Made by a program: the position numbers and the translations under genes. 50,968 nt of DNA, taken from positions 1 to 50,968 of the forward strand of contig CALKCL010000025.1 in assembly GCA_938082545.1 (NCBI GenBank), written 5' to 3'. This stretch comes from an uncultured Gammaproteobacteria bacterium. GTDB taxonomy: Bacteria; Pseudomonadota; Gammaproteobacteria; Ga0077536. The notes under the pieces are model-generated. The model ran no database searches, had not been told where the DNA came from, and saw nothing but the letters and a program-made list of their open reading frames with translations. Shown here piece by piece: positions 16,215 to 25,486 of this stretch (position 1 is the stretch's first letter; each line of letters starts with the position of its first letter).

Positions 16215-16988
16215 TTACTGATCTTTCCAGACAGGCTTACGCTTTTCGAGGAAGGCTGCAAGCCCCTCCCTCCCATCATGGGTTTGAAAAACATTACAAA
16301 GAGTTTCAATTTGATTCTCAATATTTCTACGATAATCAAGATCATTAGCACGTACGAAGGATTGCCGACCTAGGGCCATAATAGTTGGTGACTTTTCTCC
16401 AAAAGATGCCGCCATTTTAAAAGATTCATGCATCAGTTCTGCTCGGGGAACCGCTTTGTTTACTATGCCTAAATTTTGCGCCTCGAATGCCGAAATAGGC
16501 TTCCCTAAGAAAAGAAGTTCAAACGCTTTATGCCGACTTATTTGCTGAGGCAAGTGTACATAATGTATGGCTGGTAACAAGCCAATATCAACTTCTGGAT
16601 AGCCCAAGTCAATATCATCTGATGCCAAAATGAGATCGCAAGAAATAGACAACGTCATACCAGCTCCTCGAGCGGGCCCATTGATAGCGGCTATAGTAGG
16701 CTTTCGCATGGAGTATTGAATATCTAAAGTTTTCATATAGAACTTGTATACAAACTCTCTTAACTCTTTCACTCCGCCTTCAGCGATCATTCTAAGATCC
16801 ATTCCGCCGCAAAACATTTGGTGAAGACTGCTTGTGATAATTACTGCATGAACATTATTATCTGCGTCAGCTGAAAGGAGAGCATCGTGAATTTCATCAA
16901 TCATTTCGTGATCGATGGCATTTACCGGAGTTCTATTCATAGATATGATAGCCGCACCACTATCAACCGAATATTCGACTCTTTCCAT
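16215..16988 (-). CDS. Enoyl-CoA hydratase/isomerase-like protein lacking the first catalytic Glu
   Basis: A 257-residue crotonase-fold protein with MFCGGMDLRMI (oxyanion region), INGPARGAGMTLSISCDLI, YPEVDIGLLPAI and the end FLEKRKP. In true hydratases the second motif reads GGGxELxxxCD. Here the Glu position is Thr (GAGMTLSISCD), while the later PEV Glu is kept. This suggests an isomerase or another crotonase-fold reaction rather than classical hydration. AAAGGTG lies upstream of the ATG. It follows the P450 gene on the same strand (79-base gap). Confidence 0.85.
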   Translation of the reverse strand: MERVEYSVDSGAAIISMNRTPVNAIDHEMIDEIHDALLSADADNNVHAVIITSSLHQMFCGGMDLRMIAEGGVKELREFVYKFYMKTLDIQYSMRKPTIAAINGPARGAGMTLSISCDLILASDDIDLGYPEVDIGLLPAIHYVHLPQQISRHKAFELLFLGKPISAFEAQNLGIVNKAVPRAELMHESFKMAASFGEKSPTIMALGRQSFVRANDLDYRRNIENQIETLCNVFQTHDGREGLAAFLEKRKPVWKDQ

Positions 16989-17067
16989 ATAAAAACACCT
17001 TTAGACTCGATAACACTGGGGCTTATATTAACGAAGTAATATGAGCAAGGCTTGCCTTAAATAATTC

Positions 17068-18345
17068 TCATGCACGCTTTGTAAATTTAATTGGTAGAGC
17101 CTTAAGTGGTCTAAAGTTAAGACTATAGACATAAGCCGGCTCTGGAAAATCTGCATCAATAGAAAAATTCTCCAGACGCTCCAATAGCACCCTTATCCCT
17201 ATGAGAATTTCCTGTCTGGCTAGCTGTTGACCTAGGCAGGCATGAATGCCTCCCCCAAAAGACAGATGTGCATGAGCATTTTTTCTCTCAATATCAAACT
17301 TCCTCGGACATTCAAATTTTTCCGGATCCTGATTTGCCGCTCCAAATCTTAGAATCAACGTGTCACCTGCTTTCAACGCTACCCCTCGAAGTACCGTATC
17401 TTTCGTTACCGACCTCATAATCCCTTGCACCGGACTCTCTAACCGTAAAGTTTCATCTACGAACCGTTTCAACAATTCAGGCTTTTCGCGAAGCTTTTCA
17501 TACTGCTCTGGATGCTGTATCAGCAGCCACAACCCGTGGGCAATGGCACTTGTCGTGGTTTCATAACCTCCCGTAATCAGCTGGTTCAAAAGATTTTGTA
17601 ACTCATGTTCTGTAAACGGGTCCTCACCATCTTCGGCAACATGAACCAAATCAGAAATCAAATCTCCTGTAGGTGTATTGCGTCTGTCCTCAAAAACTTT
17701 CGCCAAATAATGTTGGGCATCTAGTTCTATATCAGCAATTTCACGCAATCTATCATCTGACATAATCTCATTACTGGTAGCAAGCATTGCTAGAGCCCAT
17801 TTTTGAAATCGGGCGAACTGCGTCTTGTCCAGTCCTAATTGCTCACCCAGGATCATTCCCGGAAGCGGTAAAGCGAAATCTTTTATGAGATCACAAGAGC
17901 CTTTTTCAACAAATTTATCGATCAACTCATGCGCTAAAGCTTCAACTTCCGGGACAAGATCTCGAACACGCGCGGCAGTGAAAACACGATCAACTAGCTT
18001 GCGATGTCCAGCATGCTTCGGTGGATCAGTTCGGTGCAGGACGTGCACATGTTCCCAACCCTTCTCTTTTAACATTTCCTGATAACGCCGACCGTTATCC
18101 CCCTGTAATGCTTCCATCGCTAAAATTACATTTGAAAACGTCTCTGTATCCCTCATTATACTGGCGACATCTTCATGCTTAGTGACGACATAAATACCCG
18201 TCTCCGGCATTTTATACACGGGACATTCGGCATGTAGTTGGGCATAAAATTCCCAAGGATCTGCCAGTATTTTCTCATCAAGCAAACTTGTACTTTCTAT
18301 AGAAACGGGGCAAGTTCTAGACGAAGTGGAATCATCCATGATCAT
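17068..18345 (-). CDS. Bacterial cytochrome P450
   Basis: A 425-residue soluble class I P450. The I-helix reads LITGGYETTTSA with the oxygen-activating ET-T, the K-helix ETLRLESP has the ExxR pair, and the haem loop is FGGGIHACLG (363-372) with Cys370 as ligand. It would hydroxylate a small hydrophobic substrate using ferredoxin or flavoprotein electrons. No ferredoxin gene lies next to it. Its ATG overlaps the last 14 bases of the D-aminoacylase-like gene, so the two are translationally coupled and probably act in one pathway. Confidence 0.92.
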   Translation of the reverse strand: MIMDDSTSSRTCPVSIESTSLLDEKILADPWEFYAQLHAECPVYKMPETGIYVVTKHEDVASIMRDTETFSNVILAMEALQGDNGRRYQEMLKEKGWEHVHVLHRTDPPKHAGHRKLVDRVFTAARVRDLVPEVEALAHELIDKFVEKGSCDLIKDFALPLPGMILGEQLGLDKTQFARFQKWALAMLATSNEIMSDDRLREIADIELDAQHYLAKVFEDRRNTPTGDLISDLVHVAEDGEDPFTEHELQNLLNQLITGGYETTTSAIAHGLWLLIQHPEQYEKLREKPELLKRFVDETLRLESPVQGIMRSVTKDTVLRGVALKAGDTLILRFGAANQDPEKFECPRKFDIERKNAHAHLSFGGGIHACLGQQLARQEILIGIRVLLERLENFSIDADFPEPAYVYSLNFRPLKALPIKFTKRA

Positions 18346-20062
18346 TGCCTGAAGAAGGAACTAGAGACGGCTCATAGGCTGAGGTTCTTAAAATTCTACC
18401 CGGCAGAGCTCCAGTGCAATCTCCATCAATAAAGGTAACCTCTCCGTTGACTATCATGTATCTATAGCCGTTTGCTTTTTCTACCAGTCTCTTTCCGCCA
18501 CCTATTATTGTTTCGTAATAGGGCCGGTCTGGTGTAACTTCTAGTTTATCGAGATCATAGATCATGATGTCAGCAGGCATACCTTTTTCCAAGGTACCAA
18601 GCCCCTCTATTCCGATAGCTGAGGCGGACATATAAGACATCCTCCAGTGAGCCTCCTCCAACGACATAACTTTGTCATCGCGGACTAGCTTAGACAGCAC
18701 TACCGTCGCATATTTCCCCATAGACAAGAACTGTGTGTGGGCACCACCATCGGACAATCCAGGGATGATGTATTGATTTTTCATGATTTCTGCATTAGCG
18801 TCAGGATCATCTCCCAACTGATCTTCGATATAAAAATATGTCTCTAATTTTTCAGCCACAGCAATCTCACAGAACATATCTAAGGGCGATTTGTTCTCCT
18901 CTTCTGCGATTTCACTAATAAATCGATCGTTATATTTTTCAATAGTTGTTTCATAGACCTTCATCCGGTCCCAACGACCTGACCACACCCTATCTAAAAC
19001 AGTATCAATGTCATTCTGAAGTTTTACCCTAATAGATGGGTCTGATAGGTTTTTAATACGTTCCTCAACAGGACAAGCCAAAGCCGCATTCCAAGCAGGC
19101 ATGTCATCAAACAAGTTGTACTCAAGCAAGTTAAATAGAGAACCTATTTGGTGCACCGCAGCCAAACCATAAATACGGTGTCCTGTTTGGTTAGATGCTT
19201 CAATACGTTCTAGGGTATCTTTCCATTTATCTGGGATATGGTTTGAATGGATCACGACACTGTGGATCACTGGTCGTCCGCTGGCATCTGAGTATCTTTC
19301 AAGGAGACGCTGCTCCGGCTCGCCTAAGTGTAAGTTATGGGGCGTCACTTCTGCAGATCCTACATTGAATTCGCGTGCTACAGAAAGTAGTGCAATCAAC
19401 TCCTCCTCTTTTGCTATTCCGCTAGGAAGAAGGCTTCCATCATGATCCCGGTCAATCAAGTTGTGATCGGTCGATAACCCTAAAGCTCCTGCACGATAAC
19501 CGTCCCTCATCAACTCCTTCATTTGCTCTAACTCGTCGTCAGTCAGTTCTGCGCGTTTCGAATCTTCCTCTCCAAGAACATAACCTCTCAATACAGAATG
19601 AGGGATGTAACTCGCAACGTTTACTCCCAATCCATGTGTTTCCAAGGAATCAAGGAACTCTCTTTGCGTCTCCCAGTCCCAGCGAAGGCCTTCTTTCATG
19701 GACTCATAGGGGATCGCTTCAACTCGAGTCATGCGTTTCATGGCTCTTTCTCTATCCTCAGGCCTAACAGGCGCAAATCCAAATCCACAAAGACAAACGA
19801 CTACACTAGTTACACCATGCCAACACGACTGTGAAGCATAGGGATCCCAATTGAGTTGAGCGTCGTAATGGGTGTGAACGTCAATCACACCGGGGGCGAC
19901 CACAAGACCTGTGGCATCAATTTCTTTTTTCCCCTTGCCAACTACAGACCCACTGTCAACAACTTTTCCGTCTCTAATTGCTACGTCACCCACAAATGAT
20001 GGCAGTCTAGTGCCATCAATTACACGCCCTCCTCTAATAACCAGATCAAACTCTTCGCTCAT
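18332..20062 (-). CDS. D-aminoacylase-like amidohydrolase (N-acyl-D-amino-acid deacylase family), copy 1
   Basis: A 576-residue amidohydrolase of the N-acyl-D-amino-acid deacylase family (COG3653-like). The start DLVIRGGRVIDG, the metal-binding DVHTHYDAQ, the WHGVTSVV-CGFGFAP block, SDGGAHTQ and GTLEKGMPADIMIYD are all present. These zinc enzymes cleave N-acyl bonds or related amides in the cytoplasm. The conserved GNCGVGFAP block appears as CLCGFGFAP, a small deviation from copy 2. A strong GGGGGC ribosome site precedes ATG 20062. It overlaps the P450 start by 14 bases. A palindromic site lies ~90 bases upstream. Confidence 0.85.
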   Translation of the reverse strand: MSEEFDLVIRGGRVIDGTRLPSFVGDVAIRDGKVVDSGSVVGKGKKEIDATGLVVAPGVIDVHTHYDAQLNWDPYASQSCWHGVTSVVVCLCGFGFAPVRPEDRERAMKRMTRVEAIPYESMKEGLRWDWETQREFLDSLETHGLGVNVASYIPHSVLRGYVLGEEDSKRAELTDDELEQMKELMRDGYRAGALGLSTDHNLIDRDHDGSLLPSGIAKEEELIALLSVAREFNVGSAEVTPHNLHLGEPEQRLLERYSDASGRPVIHSVVIHSNHIPDKWKDTLERIEASNQTGHRIYGLAAVHQIGSLFNLLEYNLFDDMPAWNAALACPVEERIKNLSDPSIRVKLQNDIDTVLDRVWSGRWDRMKVYETTIEKYNDRFISEIAEEENKSPLDMFCEIAVAEKLETYFYIEDQLGDDPDANAEIMKNQYIIPGLSDGGAHTQFLSMGKYATVVLSKLVRDDKVMSLEEAHWRMSYMSASAIGIEGLGTLEKGMPADIMIYDLDKLEVTPDRPYYETIIGGGKRLVEKANGYRYMIVNGEVTFIDGDCTGALPGRILRTSAYEPSLVPSSGNDHG

Positions 20063-20152
20063 TTCGCCCCCTAAAATGCATCACGCTAACTGAAAGATAT
20101 AAATTTGTACGTACTAGTTAACTAAGCTAAACTCCATAGCATGAAAAAACAA

Positions 20153-20164
20153 GAACGTACGTTC
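20153..20164. promoter_or_regulatory. 12-bp perfect palindrome, candidate operator
   Basis: GAACGTACGTTC is a perfect palindrome about 90 bases upstream of the D-aminoacylase-like gene (minus strand). A second, shorter palindrome GTACGTAC lies at 20107-20114. Sites of this form are common operators for TetR-type repressors, but no regulator gene is in the window, so the binding protein is unknown. Confidence 0.4.
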
Positions 20165-20203
20165 GGAAACAATTAGCATTCAATTAACTAGAGCACGAAT
20201 AGC

Positions 20204-20638
20204 CTAGCGATCAGCAGTCATCCTGAGCTCTACTTTAAGATGCTTGTATTTCCATTCCCCATCGATTTTGATGTACTCATCGTCATAACGTAGAGCCATC
20301 CATGTCTCGTTATTTCCTTCAGTCTGAGTCCATGGCCCCATGATGTACCATATACCGGTCGCATTATTCCCATTGACCTCAATAATCGGATTCATCATGT
20401 TGTGCTGAGAGAAACTAAACATTTTCTCGAACCCGCGGAATAGCTCTTCAATCTCAGCATGCCCTTTCGCTACGCCAAAAGCCTCGCTCTCCCATATTCC
20501 ATCTGAAGCAAAGACGGAAGCAATGTTCTTTGGATTGTGCATGTCATCACAAATATGGCTGTATCGAAACTTTAACTGTTTGATAGCCTCGATATCTTCT
20601 AAGCGTGTGATCCGTTCTTCAAGTGTCATTGTAACCAT
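20204..20638 (-). CDS. SnoaL-like (nuclear transport factor 2-like) protein
   Basis: A 144-residue single-domain protein. The start LEDIEAIKQLKFRYSHICDD, then FASDGIWESEAFGVAKG and GHAEIEELFRGF are typical of SnoaL_4/NTF2-like proteins. These cone-shaped alpha+beta barrels work as small dehydratases, isomerases or hydroxylase partners. AGGAG lies 8 bases upstream of ATG 20638. It sits between the two D-aminoacylase-like genes with its own ~280-base upstream region, which carries repeated CAAACGAC motifs. The exact activity is not predictable. Confidence 0.75.
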   Translation of the reverse strand: MVTMTLEERITRLEDIEAIKQLKFRYSHICDDMHNPKNIASVFASDGIWESEAFGVAKGHAEIEELFRGFEKMFSFSQHNMMNPIIEVNGNNATGIWYIMGPWTQTEGNNETWMALRYDDEYIKIDGEWKYKHLKVELRMTADR

Positions 20639-20742
20639 GATGTAGTCTCCTTTTTCTCTTCATTAAGATGGTCGTTAGATGATTCTAAGGTTTTTATATT
20701 AGCCTCAAGTTTTTCTATGCCGTTTAAAATACTTTAGACCTA

Positions 20743-20799
20743 CAAACGACAGGATTTCAAGCACCATACCTGATTATTATCAAACGACCGTCATTTCAA
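20743..20799. repeat. Imperfect direct repeat upstream of the SnoaL-like gene
   Basis: CAAACGAC-agg-ATTTCAA (20743-20760) and CAAACGAC-cgtc-ATTTCAA (20781-20799) are 38 bases apart, start to start. A related inverted copy, TGGTCGTTAG, lies at 20669-20678. The spacing and position in a promoter region suggest binding sites for a regulator. Confidence 0.35.
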
Positions 20800-20918
20800 A
20801 ACAGGCAGCAAAGATATGCTTTTGCATTAGTCAAAATCTCTGCCGGCACTCACAAGTCTAGATATGTATCTTGATAACCTGAATATCCGTCTAATCGAAT
20901 ACCCTTGTCAGGAAGTCA

Positions 20919-22643
20919 CTATACCCTTGCCTGCGGACCTCGAATTAGTTGGCCAGGAAGATTTCCGGTTGCAACGCCATCTAGATAGGTAATCTGGCCT
21001 GACTGAATAGTCGCTTTATACCCATCCACTTTTTGAATCAATCGTCTACCTGACGCAGGGAGGTCTTTAACAGCTTGCGGAGCATGCAAAGTAAGCTTTT
21101 CCAGATCGATCAAATTAACGTCGGCTTTCATTCCTTTCTTTAAAACACCCCTATCCAAAAGCCCGTAGGCCTCCGCGGTGTTTTGAGTCTGCATTTTTAT
21201 CACCACTTCTAACGGTAGTCGATCTCCTCTGGTACGGTCGCGTACCCAATGGGTCAACATATAGCTTGGCGAGCTTGCATCACAAATCACCCCACAATGA
21301 GCCCCTCCATCAGAGAGACTAAGAAGAGCCTGAGGATGGATGAGCATTTCGCGAATAGCATCAAAATTCGAATCTGCGTAGTTGATGATAGGGTAGTAAA
21401 TAAACCCTTTACCTTCGTTCGCAAGCAGGGCGTCGAGCAATACTTCCTGTGGGTTTTTGCCCTCACGTTGAGCTAAAGCTGAAATACTCTGTTCAGGCGT
21501 CGGCTCGTAATTAGGAGGATCGCCGAGAGGATACATGTTGTCAAAGTGGGTGACGAAGAAACTATCAAACTTCCCTTTTAACGTGCTGGATTCCTCCACC
21601 AACTGCTTTCGAGTCATTGGAACAGACAGAGCTTTTACCTTATCTTCCAGACTCAAGGCAGCAACTTTCAAATAAGTAGGGTGGCCCTTAAATGGATGCA
21701 TCGGATTGTCAAAATTCATCAACATGCCGGCAGGACGCGCCGCAACCTGAGCCCTTAAGTTGGCACCGGCGGATACCGCTTGCTCGGTCCAACGGAGTAT
21801 TTCTCGCCACTCATCGGGGTGATGGCTTGCCTGCGCTAGAATAAAGCTGATAGGCAAACCTGTCTCCTTCGACAACGCGCTCATCCAATCGACATCTTCA
21901 CGAAACCGACCGTGCATCCCACCCAATCCGAAGTCACTCGATATTTCAAAAACGCCGTGTCCAGCTCGACCGCATGCTCGTCCTAAGCTCATCAATTCGT
22001 CATGACCCGCAAAAGTACCGGGCACAGGCTCGCCGTCTTTGGCTCTATGTAGCATAGTTCTAGAAGACGTAAATCCTAGCGCCCCAGCTCCCAAAGCTTC
22101 CTCAACTATCAACGACATCTTTTCAATATCGTCAGGAGTCGCTACTTGATCGCTGCGTTCCCCCATCACATAGGCACGCACAGCTCCATGAGGAATTTGA
22201 GTCCCAATATCAATCGATCGGTCAAATTTCTCCAACGCATCCAAATATTCTGGGAACGTTTCCCAGTCCCAGTTAATACCCTCAGCTAAAGCGCTGCCTG
22301 GAATATCCTCGACCCCTTCCATAAGCTGGATTAGCCAATCATGTTGATCAGGTCTTGCTGGCGCAAACCCAACCCCGCAATTACCCATAACAACAGTCGT
22401 CACCCCATGCCAACCAGTTGGAGTCAAATGCTGATCCCACGTTGCCTGACCATCATAATGAGTATGAACATCAACGAAACCAGGAGTTACTAACAATCCA
22501 CCGGCATCTAGCTCCTTTTCACCAGGACCAATGTCGCCTCCTACCTGAACTATTTTCTCTTTCTCAATCGCCAAATCACCAACAAAAGATGCGTCGCCCG
22601 TGCCGTCGACAATTGTTCCGCCACGAATAACTAGATCGTACAT
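20919..22643 (-). CDS. D-aminoacylase-like amidohydrolase (N-acyl-D-amino-acid deacylase family), copy 2
   Basis: A ~574-residue paralogue of the 18332 protein. It has YDLVIRGGTIVDGTGD, the DVHTHYDGQ metal site, WHGVTTVVMGNCGVGFAP with the family's metal-contacting Cys, LSDGGAH and GVLKKGMKADVNLIDL. It would hydrolyse an N-acyl amide or related cyclic substrate. I start it at ATG 22641-22643, which has GGGGA about 6 bases upstream; four codons further up only a TTG is available. It is divergent from the amidase at 22838, with ~190 bases between for promoters. Having two different paralogues flanking the SnoaL gene suggests two related substrates. Confidence 0.87.
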   Translation of the reverse strand: MYDLVIRGGTIVDGTGDASFVGDLAIEKEKIVQVGGDIGPGEKELDAGGLLVTPGFVDVHTHYDGQATWDQHLTPTGWHGVTTVVMGNCGVGFAPARPDQHDWLIQLMEGVEDIPGSALAEGINWDWETFPEYLDALEKFDRSIDIGTQIPHGAVRAYVMGERSDQVATPDDIEKMSLIVEEALGAGALGFTSSRTMLHRAKDGEPVPGTFAGHDELMSLGRACGRAGHGVFEISSDFGLGGMHGRFREDVDWMSALSKETGLPISFILAQASHHPDEWREILRWTEQAVSAGANLRAQVAARPAGMLMNFDNPMHPFKGHPTYLKVAALSLEDKVKALSVPMTRKQLVEESSTLKGKFDSFFVTHFDNMYPLGDPPNYEPTPEQSISALAQREGKNPQEVLLDALLANEGKGFIYYPIINYADSNFDAIREMLIHPQALLSLSDGGAHCGVICDASSPSYMLTHWVRDRTRGDRLPLEVVIKMQTQNTAEAYGLLDRGVLKKGMKADVNLIDLEKLTLHAPQAVKDLPASGRRLIQKVDGYKATIQSGQITYLDGVATGNLPGQLIRGPQARV

Positions 22644-22837
22644 GTATGTCCCCAAAAGTAGATGCTGTTGATGCTATTAAAGCTCAGAACTAATTAAAAG
22701 CCAACATGAAGCACATTATCTTGTGTCTGAGCAATAAATTGCGGAGCTCTTTCTGATGCAATTACACAAATATACTTCCCAGTTGAACATTGCTATCGTA
22801 GTCTCTTCCGTTAATACGAAGCTAAGGACACACCGCT

Positions 22838-24295
22838 ATGATTTTCAAAGAATATGGTAATTATGACGGGATGGGACTCGCGGAACTTGTAAAGCGAAAA
22901 CAGATTTCTCCTACCAGCTTAATTGATACTGCCATCGATGGGATCGAACAGGTCAACCCACAATTAAATTGTGTGGTACAGACTTTGCGTAAACAAGCGA
23001 TGTCTGATCTGAAAGTCGCACCAAAATCGTCACCTTTTTATGGGGTTCCTTTTCTCGTAAAAGAATTTGGCATGCATTTTAAAGGTATGACTTCCTCCGC
23101 TGGCTCTAGATTGGCAGAGGGAATAAAATTTCAGTCTGATTCAGAACTAATGACCCGTTGCCGCAATGCCGGCCTCTTAACTGTCGGCACTACCACAACG
23201 CCCGAAATGGCGTTTAACGCAAATTCCGAGTCTGTACTTTACGGATCGACCTGTAATCCTTGGAACCTTAGCCACTCTGCGGGAGGCTCATCTGGAGGGT
23301 CAGGGGCCGCTGTTGCATCGGGTATTGTTCCTATTGCACACGCTAATGATGGAGGCGGATCTATAAGAATACCTGCAGCCTGCAACGGGCTCGTTGGCAT
23401 GAAACCTACGAGGGGGCGCACTCCTACTGGGCCGGATGGCGGAATTTTTCTCTGGGGATTAGCGGTAGAGTTTGCGCTGACTCGAAGTGTACGAGACTCA
23501 GCAGCTCTACTAGATGCAGTCGCAGGGCCAGATGATGGGTACTTTTACACAGCAGAGCCTCCCAAAAGTAGCTTTTTGTCGGCGGCAATGTCACATCCAG
23601 GGAGCCTACGTGTAGGTATCGTTGAACAACTGCCAGGATGCGCGAAACCGAAAAAAGAAAGTAGAGATAAACTTAATAAAACTCGGACTCTACTCGAAGA
23701 TCTCGGGCACAAATGTGAGACAGTAAAGTTAAATTACAGCGCGGAGGAACTCAATGAATCTACAATACGATTATGGGCGACGACTCTGGGCTTTTATATG
23801 GAACAGTTCTCGAGAATGACCGGAAAAAAGATCAACTCTAAAACTGTTGAAGCGGTAACGTTAGAAACTTATCGTTACGCGAAAAAACTAAACGCCATGG
23901 AACTAGAATGGGCGATGAGTGCACAAAACACTATTTCTCGATCTATCGGGAAGACTATGCGTGATTATGATGTCTTGCTATCACCGGTGCTCGCGCGCGA
24001 TGTTGCCAAACTTGGAGAGCTAAATCAAAATGCGAAAGGTGTCGATCTACTGTCATGGTGGAACCAACTGATGAAAGATTACTGCATATATACACCTCTA
24101 TTTAATACCACTGGCCAACCAGCCATCGTCCTTCCCTTGTGGCAATCAAGAAGCGGATTGCCACTCGGGATGCAGTTTGTGGGACGACTTGGCGGCGAAG
24201 AGACTCTTTATAGCTTGGCCAATCAGCTAGAGACGGCACTTCCTTGGACAAACCGCAAGCCACTAATTTATGTTGGAGACAAGTCTGAGCCATAA
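22838..24295 (+). CDS. Amidase signature family enzyme
   Basis: A 485-residue amidase. The Ser-cisSer-Lys triad is visible as Lys75 (FLVKEFG), Ser151 in SAGGSSGGSGAAVASG and nucleophile Ser175 in NDGGGSIRIPAACNG. It hydrolyses an amide to acid and ammonia or amine in the cytoplasm. It is a stand-alone amidase rather than GatA, since no gatB/gatC genes are near and the specificity loops differ. AAGGA upstream of the ATG fits. Together with the two deacylases and the partial hydantoinase it makes this an amide-hydrolysis-rich neighbourhood. Confidence 0.88.
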   Translation: MIFKEYGNYDGMGLAELVKRKQISPTSLIDTAIDGIEQVNPQLNCVVQTLRKQAMSDLKVAPKSSPFYGVPFLVKEFGMHFKGMTSSAGSRLAEGIKFQSDSELMTRCRNAGLLTVGTTTTPEMAFNANSESVLYGSTCNPWNLSHSAGGSSGGSGAAVASGIVPIAHANDGGGSIRIPAACNGLVGMKPTRGRTPTGPDGGIFLWGLAVEFALTRSVRDSAALLDAVAGPDDGYFYTAEPPKSSFLSAAMSHPGSLRVGIVEQLPGCAKPKKESRDKLNKTRTLLEDLGHKCETVKLNYSAEELNESTIRLWATTLGFYMEQFSRMTGKKINSKTVEAVTLETYRYAKKLNAMELEWAMSAQNTISRSIGKTMRDYDVLLSPVLARDVAKLGELNQNAKGVDLLSWWNQLMKDYCIYTPLFNTTGQPAIVLPLWQSRSGLPLGMQFVGRLGGEETLYSLANQLETALPWTNRKPLIYVGDKSEP

Positions 24296-24334
24296 CCGAC
24301 TATTTACAATCGAAAAAGGACTCGGGTACTTAAC

Positions 24335-25309
24335 CTAGTCTACAAAGCTCAGGAGTCTTCTGTGGATGATGTCATTTGCTTCCAACATAATTCCATCAAT
24401 TAATTGACGACACGTCGGAATATCATGAATTAATCCTGCCACCATGCCGCAACTCCATGCGCCTGCATCCATAGCACCATCTTGCATTATTTTAGGATAA
24501 ATACCTGCGACTTCATCAATTATATCGTCAATTTTCAAGTTGCTCCCCATCTGTTTTTCTTTCTCTATGACCCTATCAACAGCAGCGTTCTTTAACACAC
24601 GCTCTGTATTGCGCAGAGGCCTCATAATAAGTCGTGTATCTAACTCAGACGCCTCAACCAAAGCATCTTTTACGTTCTGGTGTATGGGCGCTTCTTGGGT
24701 GGCCATAAACCTCGTTCCCATATTAATTCCGTCAGCGCCTAACGCTAGTGCTGCGACCAGCTGTTTTGCATTTCCAATACCTCCGGAGGCCACAAAAGGG
24801 ATAGTAAGCTCTTCTGCTGCTCGGGGTAAGAGAATCATATTAGGGATATCATCCTCTCCAGGATGCCCCCCGCACTCAAATCCATCAACGCTTACTGCAT
24901 CACAGCCTATTCGCTCAGCCTTGAGTGAATGGCGAACTGACGTACACTTGTGAATTACTTTGATATCAGCCGCTTTCATCGCTGGCATGTAAGCTTCAGG
25001 ACTACGACCTGCGGTTTCCACTATCTTCACCCCCCCATCAACGATAGCTGCAATATATTCATTATACGGCGGGTTCTCAAAGCCTGGCAGAAAGGTAAGA
25101 TTAACTCCGAAAGGCTTATCTGTCATATCGTGACAACGAGCAATTTCAGCCGCCAGATCGGCAGGTGTTTTTTGTGTCAGGCCTGTAATAATTCCTAGGC
25201 CTCCAGCGTTTGAAACAGCCGCTGCCATTTCCGCGAAGCCTACGTAATGCATACCCCCCTGAATAATAGGGTGCTTAACTTGGAACAGTTCTGTTATCCT
25301 CGTCTTCAT
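24335..25309 (-). CDS. Nitronate monooxygenase / 2-nitropropane dioxygenase-like
   Basis: A 324-residue FMN-dependent TIM barrel with HPIIQGGMHYVG at the start, KPFGVNLTFLPG, the active-site FECGGHPGEDD (His of the NMO family), ASGGIGNAKQ and GADGINMGTRFMAT. Known members oxidise alkyl nitronates, while others act as enoyl reductases. An AGGA site precedes ATG 25309. It is convergent with the amidase and divergent from the phosphatase gene. Family is certain; substrate is not. Confidence 0.88.
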   Translation of the reverse strand: MKTRITELFQVKHPIIQGGMHYVGFAEMAAAVSNAGGLGIITGLTQKTPADLAAEIARCHDMTDKPFGVNLTFLPGFENPPYNEYIAAIVDGGVKIVETAGRSPEAYMPAMKAADIKVIHKCTSVRHSLKAERIGCDAVSVDGFECGGHPGEDDIPNMILLPRAAEELTIPFVASGGIGNAKQLVAALALGADGINMGTRFMATQEAPIHQNVKDALVEASELDTRLIMRPLRNTERVLKNAAVDRVIEKEKQMGSNLKIDDIIDEVAGIYPKIMQDGAMDAGAWSCGMVAGLIHDIPTCRQLIDGIMLEANDIIHRRLLSFVD

Positions 25310-25486
25310 AATTTCAATCCTGATAAATTAATGACCCCCTATGAAAAATAGTAACACAATTAGTACCGATTAATTATGGCAAGGCCAGTCTATATATTTT
25401 CTCTGGTCGAGCGGGAAACGCGGTAAAAAAAAACATTTATACTCTTCGTATTTCACCTAATTGATAATATAAATTTGGATAATAGA

